From JAPUDQ01 sp964532145 (GTDB lineage: Bacteria > Patescibacteriota > Saccharimonadia > Saccharimonadales > Saccharimonadaceae), in assembly GCA_964532145.1 (NCBI GenBank), contig CAZHGM010000004.1, forward strand, positions 1 through 44,573: a DNA stretch of 44,573 nt. The letters run 5' to 3'. The first letter of the stretch is position 1, and the number at the start of each line of letters is the position of its first letter. The notes under the pieces were generated by a model. That model was not told the DNA's origin. It did no database searches and saw only the letters and a list, made by a program, of their open reading frames with translations. Positions 38,396 through 44,573 of this stretch are shown here, piece after piece. The position numbers were made by a program, and so were the translations under genes.

Positions 38396-40111
38396 TCAGT
38401 AGTAGGTGATGACTGGCGTGCCGATTGGTGCCCATTCGTAGACCCACTGGCTGCTAGCGTTTGGCATACCGATGCAGCCATGCGAAGTGTTGAGCGAGCC
38501 AAAGACGCTGAGCGGCCGCCAATAGTTACCATGGATGGCGTAATCTTTGTAAAAATAGCTGACCCACTCGACGTTTGGCACGTTGTAGCTTGTACCGTCG
38601 GTATTTGGTCCGCGCATCGTCTGAGAGCGAATTTTGCTGTAGATTTTGAATTCGCCGACCACCGTCGGTGTGTCAGGAGCTCCGGCGCTCATTGGGAAGG
38701 CTTTGACCTGCTGGTCGCGCTCATAGGCGTAGAGCATATGGTTACTGAGGTCAACAAGCAGCCATTTATCGTAGGCGGTGACGTTGATAATCTTAAAAGG
38801 CCGAGCGGAGATAGCCAAGTTTTTCGTAATCGGTTTTCGGTCTTTCAGGCTCACCACGATGTCTTTGGCAGCCTGAGCGTCGCCACTGACTTCGATGCCA
38901 TTACGGCCAGTTGTCAGGACTCGTTCTGTCCCATCGGGGTTTTTGGCATGCACTTCATTTTGCGTCGGCGAGGTGTAGGTATCGGCAAGCTCATTGATCC
39001 AGGCCTCAACTTTGCCGCTATTGATCTCAAATCGGGCTTTGGTATCTCCCTCTTGGACTGGATCAACCCAGCGTATGATCGTGCTGGCAGGAGCAGTAAC
39101 TGATTGCTCGCCAACCGTGACGCTGACTGGTACGCGAGAAACTGCCGTGATGTCATCAACAAGCGGTTGTAAATCGGCTGTTTTGACGTGGGCTGGGATT
39201 GGCTGTTTCGTGAGCGTGATTGTGTAGTGCGGCGTTACACGGCTGACCGCAGTGACAAGCGTGCCGCGGGGGTCTTTGACGGTGATGCCTTCGCCGTTTG
39301 TCTCGGCAGTTGTCACAATCTCGCCGGTTTCTGTCGTGAGAGTGGCATTTTTGGGTTCAATGGTCGTACGCACCATGTGGTCGCTGATGAATGTCGCGAG
39401 TTTTGATTCGTCAATCGTCAGAACTATCGGCAAGTCAGTCATTTGCCACCACATGAGGTTATCGAGCAGCGATGCTTTTGTCTGGGATGCTCGAATCGCC
39501 TCTATTGTTTTCGTCTCATTTGCAGATAGACCGGCGTCGGCGGCACTGTATGTCGTCGTGTTTTGCCCGTCGTTGATCGTAAAGCGGTATGACTGGACGG
39601 CGTTTTTGAGCTTCGGCGCAAGCTGGCTAGCGGACATGTTTTTTTCGATGGGGATACCAGCCGCTGAATAAGCACGCAGCGAACCCGTGCTAGACCACTC
39701 ATAGCCGCCCCATGCGATAGCGCCGACCAGAATGAGGGCGAGGATGAGTAATATGATTGCTATTGGGCGGGCAAAGAATGATTCTCGTACTGAGACTGGC
39801 TTTGAGGGAAGGGTGACGGGTGCTGCTTCAGCTGGCTCAGACGGTAGTTTCTCAATCGTGCTCTTTGCAGTGGTTTCTGATTCGTCGGCAATAGCGGTCT
39901 CCTCAGACTCATTAGCCTTAGTTGTTTCAGCTGGCGCCTCATCCTGCTCCATATCGATACTTGCAAGCTCCTGGTCAGTGACAGCAGTATCCTCAAGGGC
40001 GGGCGGTTCACTCGCAAGCGATTTATCGTTAGGCGGTGTCACAGCCACTGCGCTGAGTTGCTGTTTGGATTTCTTTCGCGCTTTACGGGACTTTTTCTTC
40101 GATTTTGCCAT
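38396..40111 (-). CDS. Membrane-anchored L,D-transpeptidase (YkuD) with N-terminal VanW/PG-binding-like domains
   Basis: Forms 3-3 peptidoglycan cross-links or anchors proteins to the wall. 571 residues. Lys/Arg-rich cytoplasmic start, an acidic low-complexity stretch, one transmembrane helix at about 113-135 (FARPIAIILLILALILVGAIA), two extracytoplasmic repeats resembling peptidoglycan-binding/VanW-associated domains (about 140-430), and a C-terminal YkuD domain. The catalytic signature is HGNYWR followed by NTSHGCIGMPN, with the nucleophile Cys. A Shine-Dalgarno AAGGA is 7 bases before the ATG. Intact, unlike several neighbours. Confidence 0.92.
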   Translation of the reverse strand: MAKSKKKSRKARKKSKQQLSAVAVTPPNDKSLASEPPALEDTAVTDQELASIDMEQDEAPAETTKANESEETAIADESETTAKSTIEKLPSEPAEAAPVTLPSKPVSVRESFFARPIAIILLILALILVGAIAWGGYEWSSTGSLRAYSAAGIPIEKNMSASQLAPKLKNAVQSYRFTINDGQNTTTYSAADAGLSANETKTIEAIRASQTKASLLDNLMWWQMTDLPIVLTIDESKLATFISDHMVRTTIEPKNATLTTETGEIVTTAETNGEGITVKDPRGTLVTAVSRVTPHYTITLTKQPIPAHVKTADLQPLVDDITAVSRVPVSVTVGEQSVTAPASTIIRWVDPVQEGDTKARFEINSGKVEAWINELADTYTSPTQNEVHAKNPDGTERVLTTGRNGIEVSGDAQAAKDIVVSLKDRKPITKNLAISARPFKIINVTAYDKWLLVDLSNHMLYAYERDQQVKAFPMSAGAPDTPTVVGEFKIYSKIRSQTMRGPNTDGTSYNVPNVEWVSYFYKDYAIHGNYWRPLSVFGSLNTSHGCIGMPNASSQWVYEWAPIGTPVITYY

Positions 40112-40318
40112 AAAGTGTCCTTATGCCTTGTTGTGTTAAGCATAGCATACAAACAAAGTAATATACTTCTATCCATAAACCCTTACGGTATGCGCTCAAG
40201 TATTTCACTAAGGCTACGAATAACATCCACCAAAAGCCGCCGGCTTTTTGATCTGTTAATCTATGCAAAATAAAACTGACCGGATGGTCAGTGGTATGTA
40301 GTTTCGGTTGTGTCCCGC
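40112..40318. other. AT-rich intergenic segment with two small hairpins
   Basis: Holds the promoter region of the L,D-transpeptidase on the minus strand and two stems: AAAAGCC/GGCTTTT (40232-40248) and CTGACC/GGTCAG (about 40277-40292). No ORF with support. Confidence 0.4.
40232..40249. terminator. Small bidirectional intrinsic terminator
   Basis: AAAAGCC (40232-40238), 3-base loop, GGCTTTT (40242-40248) with a fifth T. It works on either strand and would block read-through from the GC-rich gene into the L,D-transpeptidase promoter. Confidence 0.6.
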
Positions 40319-40363
40319 GGCGGGGACGGATGGGGCCGTGATGGCCCACTGTCCGTCCCCGCC
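40319..40363 (-). terminator. GC-rich hairpin ending the 40379 gene
   Basis: GGCGGGGACGGA (40319-40330) pairs with TCCGTCCCCGCC (40352-40363), with an inner GGGCC/GGCCC stem. It has no T-run and starts 16 bases after the restored stop codon of the gene. Confidence 0.6.
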
Positions 40364-40378
40364 GGCGCGGGTGCAGCC

Positions 40379-40769
40379 TCAGACAACACGCTGGCCAGAG
40401 GCCTTAATGGCAGCGTTGAGATCGTGTCGGATGCTCTCGACCCCCCTGTGCCCAGCACTCGACGGCGCTGGTGGATCCACGCAGTTTGAGATAGGAGGCG
40501 TGTTGCTCTTGGGCATGCCGCAGTGTTGCACCGAGTGTGTCGATGCGATGCAGCCAAGCGGCAGTCACGACGAGCTGCGAGTACTCTTGCAGCTTCACGA
40601 AGGCGTCAGGGTTGGCGTCGAGTTGGAGAAGCATCTCGACGACAGTGGACATTTCGACGTGATGCGCTGCAGCCCGGTCGAGATCGGCCAGGGCCTGCTC
40701 GAGCTGCGGCATTGCGATGTTGATGGTCGCGTTGCTCGGCCGGATCAGGCGCGCAAACAGCAATACCAC
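40379..40769 (-). pseudogene. GC-rich helical protein with a frameshift at a G-run
   Basis: Unknown family. From GTG 40769 the protein is helical with regular heptads (MPQLEQALADLDRAAAHH, VVEMLLQLDANPDAFVKLQE, IDTLGATLRHAQEQHASYLK). The uninterrupted frame ends as Cys/His/Arg-rich text at 40404. Dropping one G from the G6 run at about 40442-40447 instead gives ECWAQGVESIRHDLNAAIKA ending QRVV at a TGA (40379-40381), a natural helical end of about 130 residues. Codons end mostly in G/C. Driven by an AT-rich promoter (40825-40853) and ended by a GC-rich hairpin, the same layout as the cassette at 23609. Confidence 0.6.
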
Positions 40770-40824
40770 GATCTTTTGTGCGCCTCGGTTGTGGATTGGT
40801 TGAGATTACACAAAGGTAGTCGAA

Positions 40825-40853
40825 ACTATACCACTATTGGCAGAAATAGTCAA
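40825..40853 (-). promoter_or_regulatory. Sigma70 promoter of the GC-rich 40379 gene
   Basis: Minus-strand TTGACT (40853-40848), 17 bases, TATAGT (40830-40825). It is interlocked with the pnp promoter on the other strand. Confidence 0.6.
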
Positions 40854-40866
40854 CTAATGTTATAAT
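40837..40866 (+). promoter_or_regulatory. Sigma70 promoter of pnp, interlocked with a divergent promoter
   Basis: TTGGCA (40837-40842), 18 bases, TATAAT (40861-40866). It overlaps the minus-strand promoter so that both cannot easily be bound at once. Confidence 0.6.
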
Positions 40867-40871
40867 CTATC

Positions 40872-40984
40872 TCTGTAAATATGCAGAGTGTGATAGATAA
40901 AAGTGCCAATGACATTTTTACCTGTTACTCTCTGTGATAACGCGTATCTTTGGAGTAGCTTCCAAAGGATACAGAGGAGGTGCT
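40872..40984 (+). promoter_or_regulatory. Structured 5' leader and ribosome site of pnp
   Basis: A leader of about 110 bases with stems CTCTG/CAGAG near 40873-40890 and TTTGGA/TCCAAA near 40950-40967, then AGGAGGT 5-6 bases before ATG 40985. In other bacteria pnp leaders mediate autoregulation by PNPase with RNase III; here that is inference. Confidence 0.45.
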
Positions 40985-43102
40985 ATGCCAACTATCAACC
41001 CGACAGGCAAAGATATCGTGTCTGTCTCAACTGATCTTTGCGGTCAGAAATTAACCCTAGAGGTGAATCGCGTCGGTTTCCGCACGACGGCCAGCGTGCT
41101 GGTGCGCTATGGCGATACCGTCGTACTCGGCACAGCAATGGTTGGCAGCCGCCCGGTCGTATTGGATTATTTCCCGCTCAGCATCGACTATGAAGAAAAA
41201 TTTTATGCAGCTGGCAAGATAAGCGGCAGCCGGTTCATCAAGCGCGAAGGTCGTCCGAGTGACGAGGCTATCTTGATCGGCCGTCTGATCGACCGCCCGA
41301 TCCGTCCGCTGTTTCCAAAAGGCTATCGCCAAGAAGTCCAGGTGGTTGCGAGCGTGCTGAGCATGGATCCGAATTTCCGTCCTGACTCAATCGGCATGAT
41401 CGCGGCCAGCGCGGCACTGATGCTCACCGGCACGCCGTTTGACGGTCCTGTTGCCGGACTACGCGTCGGCAGGGTCAATGGCGAGTTTAAAGCCTTCCTG
41501 ACACCCGAACAGCGCGAGCAAAGCGATCTTGACCTTGTGGTAGCTGGTATCGCTAGCGGTATCACGATGGTAGAGGCTGGTGCTAACGAAGTGACGGAAG
41601 AAGTTATCCTTGAAGGCATGGCTTGGGCGCACAAAGCATTCCAGCCAGCAATTGATTTGCAGCGCGAGCTAGCCGCAAAAGTCGGCGTGGCTGAGCAGGA
41701 GTACGAACTGGTACTACCGGACGAATCGATTCAAAAATCTGCCGATAATTGGACAAAAGGCAAATTTGGCCAGAGCATCCGCAAAGCCTATCCTGAGCGC
41801 AACGAGCTGGTCAATGAAATTCGCTGGAAATTCCATGAGGACATGGCCGAGAAAATCGGCGAAGAGTACGATGCGGTTCGCGATGAATACGACGAAGCAT
41901 TTACCATGGCGCTGCATCATGATGTACGCGATGGGATTGTGCGTGATGGTACACGCCCTGACGGCCGCAAGCTTGATGAAGTTCGCCAGCTTAGCTCAGA
42001 GGTCGGTATATTGCCGCGAACTCATGGATCAAGCCTCTTTACGCGCGGTGTCACGCAGGGCATGAACATCGTAACGCTTGCACCGTTAAGCTACGCCCAG
42101 ATGATCGATACCATGGAAGTTAATGACGGTGAGCGCCGCTACATGCATCACTACAATGCGCCAGGCTACACTGTCGGCGAAGTCCGTCGTCTTGGTAGCC
42201 CTGGTCGGCGCGAAATCGGCCATGGCTACTTAGCTGAACGGGCACTTATACCTGTGCTGCCTAGTGCTGAAGATTTTCCGTATGCAATCCGCTCTGTCAC
42301 AGAGATCATGAGTCAGAATGGTTCGACCAGTATGGCAGCGACGTGCAGCTCATGTCTCGCTCTGATGGATGCTGGCGTGCCACTCAAAGCTCCGGTGAGC
42401 GGTGTGGCAATGGGGCTTATGATGGACGGAGATACTCCGTATGTGCTGACTGACATTGCTGATGCTGAGGACTTTGCTGGCGATATGGACTTCAAGGTAA
42501 CTGGTACAGCAAAGGGCGTTACTGCCATGCAAATGGATATGAAGGTGCACGGTCTATCTGTTGATATCCTCAAGCAAGCTGTTATGGCCGCGAAACCAGG
42601 CCGCGAGCATATCTTGAAGCATATGCTGACTACGATTGATGCGCCGCGAAAAGCACTCAGTCCATACGCGCCTCGTATCGAAAAGCTTATGGTTAACCCT
42701 GATAAAATCGGGGCAATTATCGGCAAAGGCGGTGAAACGATCAACAAGATCACCAAAGAAACCGGCGCCGAAGTTGACATTCGTGACGACGGTTTGGTGA
42801 CAGTTTCCGCTGTTAATACCGAAGCGATCGAGAAGGCGCTCGACTGGATCAAAGGCCTCGTGGAAGAACCGGAAGTAGGCAAAATCTATGAAGGCAGAGT
42901 CGTCAAGATTATGGAATTCGGCGCCTTCATCAACATCATGCCCGGCATCGACGGCATGTGCCACATTTCAGCCATGAGCGATCAGCGAGTCGAAAGGGTA
43001 ACTGATGTCGTCAAGGAAGGTGACACCGTGAAAGTCAAACTTGTTGCCATCGACGACCGCGGCCGTCTCTCACTCAGCATGCGTCCAGCTGATCTTAATT
43101 AG
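40985..43102 (+). CDS. pnp: Polyribonucleotide nucleotidyltransferase (PNPase)
   Basis: Phosphorolytic 3'-5' exoribonuclease, trimeric, main RNA decay enzyme. 705 residues. First RNase PH domain (GFRTTASVLVRYGDTVVLGTA; FIKREGRPSDEAILIGRLID), helical linker, second RNase PH domain with the catalytic signature GSSLFTRGVTQ and the Asp pair in DGDTPYVLTDIADAED, a KH domain (PDKIGAIIGKGGETINKIT) and a C-terminal S1 domain (EGRVVKIMEFGAFINIMPG). The start is set by the AGGAGGT site; the frame extends to 40934 without support. Products of 2-5 nucleotides would pass to Orn. Confidence 0.97.
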   Translation: MPTINPTGKDIVSVSTDLCGQKLTLEVNRVGFRTTASVLVRYGDTVVLGTAMVGSRPVVLDYFPLSIDYEEKFYAAGKISGSRFIKREGRPSDEAILIGRLIDRPIRPLFPKGYRQEVQVVASVLSMDPNFRPDSIGMIAASAALMLTGTPFDGPVAGLRVGRVNGEFKAFLTPEQREQSDLDLVVAGIASGITMVEAGANEVTEEVILEGMAWAHKAFQPAIDLQRELAAKVGVAEQEYELVLPDESIQKSADNWTKGKFGQSIRKAYPERNELVNEIRWKFHEDMAEKIGEEYDAVRDEYDEAFTMALHHDVRDGIVRDGTRPDGRKLDEVRQLSSEVGILPRTHGSSLFTRGVTQGMNIVTLAPLSYAQMIDTMEVNDGERRYMHHYNAPGYTVGEVRRLGSPGRREIGHGYLAERALIPVLPSAEDFPYAIRSVTEIMSQNGSTSMAATCSSCLALMDAGVPLKAPVSGVAMGLMMDGDTPYVLTDIADAEDFAGDMDFKVTGTAKGVTAMQMDMKVHGLSVDILKQAVMAAKPGREHILKHMLTTIDAPRKALSPYAPRIEKLMVNPDKIGAIIGKGGETINKITKETGAEVDIRDDGLVTVSAVNTEAIEKALDWIKGLVEEPEVGKIYEGRVVKIMEFGAFINIMPGIDGMCHISAMSDQRVERVTDVVKEGDTVKVKLVAIDDRGRLSLSMRPADLN

Positions 43103-43111
43103 AAAAGCAAT

Positions 43112-43672
43112 ATGACCCAACCATTACTCGTTATATTTACTGGAATTCCCGGTTCGGGCAAAACATACTTTGCCGCTCATCTCGAGGAGAAACTCAAGGC
43201 GGTGCGTCTCAATAGTGATGCTATGCGTATGGCGATATTTGGTTCGTTGGATGCAATTGAAAAGGTGTATCATTCCGATGATCGCCAACATGTTAATTCA
43301 TATGTTTTTGGCGCGATGGATTATGTGACAAAGCAGGTGATCAAAGCTGGGGTATCGGTTATTTACGAAGGTATCCAAATGACACGGTCTGACCGGCGTC
43401 ATATGGAAATAATTACTGAACAGACTAGTGCGGTTTTAGTACTTGTTGATATGTGTATAGACAAATCCACGGCTATAGAGCGTGTACAAAACCGCGCCAT
43501 ATCGCATGAGAGCCGGCAATTTGATACCCGAAAAGCTGAGGAAGTCATTACTCATTTTACGGAAAAATTTGAACCGTTTGAGCGGACTGATTATGTTGTT
43601 GCTATTGATGGAACATGGCCATTTGATAAACAATATCAGGTATTTGATACGTTTGTTTCAACACTTATGTAA
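43112..43672 (+). CDS. P-loop kinase of the AAA_33/zeta-toxin-like type
   Basis: 186 residues. Walker A FTGIPGSGKTYFA at residues 9-21, the acceptor Asp region LNSDAMRMAIFG, a strand VSVIYEGIQM, VLVLVDMCID and an Arg-rich lid (AIERVQNRAISHESRQFD). This pattern occurs in polynucleotide-kinase-, gluconate-kinase- and zeta-toxin-like proteins. No antitoxin-like partner is next to it. It follows pnp by 9 bases and may be co-transcribed. Confidence 0.78.
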   Translation: MTQPLLVIFTGIPGSGKTYFAAHLEEKLKAVRLNSDAMRMAIFGSLDAIEKVYHSDDRQHVNSYVFGAMDYVTKQVIKAGVSVIYEGIQMTRSDRRHMEIITEQTSAVLVLVDMCIDKSTAIERVQNRAISHESRQFDTRKAEEVITHFTEKFEPFERTDYVVAIDGTWPFDKQYQVFDTFVSTLM

Positions 43673-43957
43673 GCCAGCTAAGAGAATACAGGCTATCATA
43701 GGCATAGTCGTCGTATGTTTTTAGTCAAATTATTCCGCAACCTCGCTGTTCGTCGCATCGGCTTCTGGGCGTGGTCCTTCGTGCTTGCCTAGGTCATGAA
43801 AAGACTTGGCAAAAACTCAAGCAGTAAGCGAAAGTAAGCCCGAAAATCTACTAATAGGTAAATAAAAGCAGGAATGTTTAACTGATTAGCTGGTATTAAT
43901 ACCGGTTATAAAAATTTTACAAAACAGTATTTACTTGTTTAAAATACAATTATATTC
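43673..43957. other. AT-rich intergenic stretch with two micro-ORFs
   Basis: About 290 bases between the kinase and the lipoprotein. Contains the micro-ORFs at 43715 and 43796 and a very AT-rich 120-base upstream region that may act as an UP element for the lipoprotein promoter. Nothing else seen. Confidence 0.35.
43715..43792 (+). CDS. Putative 25-residue hydrophobic peptide
   Basis: MFLVKLFRNLAVRRIGFWAW, then SFVLA and stop. CATAGT is 6 bases before its ATG, the leaderless geometry. Amphipathic/hydrophobic with four Arg or Lys, so it could associate with the membrane. A 13-residue basic ORF (43796-43837) follows 3 bases later. Coding status uncertain. Confidence 0.25.
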   Translation: MFLVKLFRNLAVRRIGFWAWSFVLA

Positions 43958-43963
43958 TATAAT
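43958..43963 (+). promoter_or_regulatory. -10 element of the lipoprotein gene, leaderless
   Basis: TATAAT is exactly 6 bases before GTG 43970. A GC-rich, foreign-looking gene thus begins at a promoter with the local leaderless geometry. Confidence 0.6.
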
Positions 43964-43969
43964 TCAGTT

Positions 43970-44428
43970 GTGAACATTCCGAAGTGGGTACGGTTCTGGA
44001 TGGCGTGCGTGGCCGCCATCATCGTCTCAACCACAGCCTGTTCGTCCAACGGTGGTGAGCGCAAGGCTGTGATTGACTTCACCCTGCACGAAGAGGGTGT
44101 CGACAACCTTACGAGCAACGCTACTCCGGAGGAAACTCCGCAGATGGCGGCTGTGGCGCAGATAGTGGGCTTGCCACACATCTACTCACCGAACAAGCCG
44201 GCGTTCGACAAGGGCATCATGGGTGTGGCACCGCTGGGGACCGACTGTATCGTCATCTTCACGAAGGATCCCAAGTCCAGCGTGAACGACGCCACTGTTG
44301 GGACCACCATCCAGGGACGCTACAACACCAGCACCTTCGTGCTCGGCGGAGCCCGGAAGCTCGACCGGATCAAGGAGTTCATCGACAGATGGGCGCCGGC
44401 TTGTGGCCGACCTTCGGCCACGGTCTAA
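43970..44428 (+). CDS. Lipoprotein of unknown function, foreign GC-rich codon use
   Basis: 152 residues from GTG 43970. Basic start (MNIPKWVRFW), hydrophobic segment MACVAAIIVSTTAC with a lipobox (STTAC; lipidated Cys about residue 24) and a Ser/Gly-rich linker (SSNGGERK). The mature domain has two further Cys (TDCIVIF, PACGRP) likely bonded and a Gly-rich strand region. It resembles the small secreted-lipoprotein style of actinobacteria, but no named family is recognised. Third-position G/C bias is strong and contrasts with the AT-rich promoter. Confidence 0.8.
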   Translation: MNIPKWVRFWMACVAAIIVSTTACSSNGGERKAVIDFTLHEEGVDNLTSNATPEETPQMAAVAQIVGLPHIYSPNKPAFDKGIMGVAPLGTDCIVIFTKDPKSSVNDATVGTTIQGRYNTSTFVLGGARKLDRIKEFIDRWAPACGRPSATV

Positions 44429-44443
44429 CGGTTCTGTTCACCC

Positions 44444-44523
44444 GACCCATCCAGCTCTAGCAGTTGGATGGGTCCCTACCTAATTGCTAGGCCGCTCTAG
44501 CTATTAGGTAGGGGCTGATATGA
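44444..44523 (+). terminator. Two tandem hairpins after the lipoprotein gene
   Basis: GACCCATCCA (44444-44453) pairs with TGGATGGGTC (44465-44474), and CCCTACCTAAT (44474-44484) pairs with ATTAGGTAGGG (44513-44523). Both stems are perfect 10-11 bp. CTCTAGC recurs in both loops. Confidence 0.6.
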
Positions 44524-44556
44524 TGTAGGTAAGCCAGAAGGTGCTACTCTAAGCAT

Positions 44557-44573
44557 ATGAATTACAACGAATA
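44557..44573 (+). CDS. Start of a further gene, cut by the window end
   Basis: ATG 44557 lies 6 bases after TACTCT (44545-44550), the leaderless geometry. Only MNYNE is visible. Confidence 0.35.

Noticed and set aside
43112..43672. A zeta-toxin of a toxin-antitoxin pair
   Set aside because: The P-loop kinase fold is shared by many kinases, and no small antitoxin gene flanks it; pnp precedes and an intergenic region follows.
1..44573. UGA recoding as in other CPR lineages (Gracilibacteria, Absconditabacteria)
   Set aside because: TGA ends many genes exactly where families end, including polA and tsaC neighbours, and no conserved domain contains in-frame TGA.

Overview
The window reads as a chromosome segment of a Candidatus Saccharibacteria (TM7, Patescibacteria/CPR) bacterium. 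This placement is an inference from gene content, the compact layout, moderate GC and small single-membrane-type surface proteins; no 16S rRNA is present. The standard code is used: TGA terminates polA, mscL-neighbouring and many other genes, and no in-frame TGA occurs inside conserved domains, so the UGA-recoding CPR lineages are unlikely. No tRNA, rRNA, CRISPR array, transposase or integrase was recognised.

Layout. 1-370 is a structured non-coding leader ending in a strong hairpin. 371-5698: pyrG, a fused succinyl-CoA synthetase (sucC-sucD, minus strand) and argS. 5700-8750: a short leader ORF plus terminator in front of a small gene, an MscL-type channel, a divergent HxlR regulator / FMN reductase pair, and an unknown gene. 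8958-14925: glutamate dehydrogenase, oligoribonuclease, a YjbR-like protein, then dnaG-rpoD. 14997-19975: a P-loop kinase, a membrane protein, an interrupted gene and polA. 19972-23479: a HAD/TsaC/DHH/deoxyribosyltransferase/Nudix cluster joined by 4-base ATGA or TTGA overlaps. 23507-25065: a GC-rich foreign-looking cassette. 25129-29759: small unknown membrane or nuclease-like genes and two broken exported proteins. 29791-37460: fpg, holA, rpsT, a DHH-like pseudoenzyme with a very long disordered tail, a PIG-L deacetylase, truB, rpsO and plsY. 37557-44573: a membrane protein, an L,D-transpeptidase, a second GC-rich gene, pnp, a P-loop kinase, and a third GC-rich gene (lipoprotein).

How it works together. 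Most genes are information-processing functions (replication: dnaG, polA, holA; repair: fpg; transcription: rpoD; RNA turnover: orn, pnp; translation: argS, truB, tsaC, rpsT, rpsO) with a few envelope genes (plsY, L,D-transpeptidase, MscL) and very little metabolism (pyrG, gdh, sucCD).

Four patterns cut across the annotation. (1) In about 20 genes a sigma70 -10 hexamer lies only 6-9 bases before the start codon, so these mRNAs should be leaderless; another group (mscL, gdh, pnp, rpsT, rpoD, FMN reductase) has normal Shine-Dalgarno sites. (2) Short tandem arrays, nearly always four copies of a 7-mer or 8-mer, sit inside argS, the yjbR-like gene, polA (two arrays) and truB, and a degenerate heptamer pair forms the rpsT leader. 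(3) At least seven accessory genes carry a single-base frameshift, a lost start or a stop, often at a homopolymer, while about 20 kb of housekeeping genes carry none. (4) Three separate genes or gene pairs have actinobacterial-style G/C-ending codons but sit behind AT-rich local promoters and end in GC-rich hairpins, which fits acquisition from an actinobacterial host.
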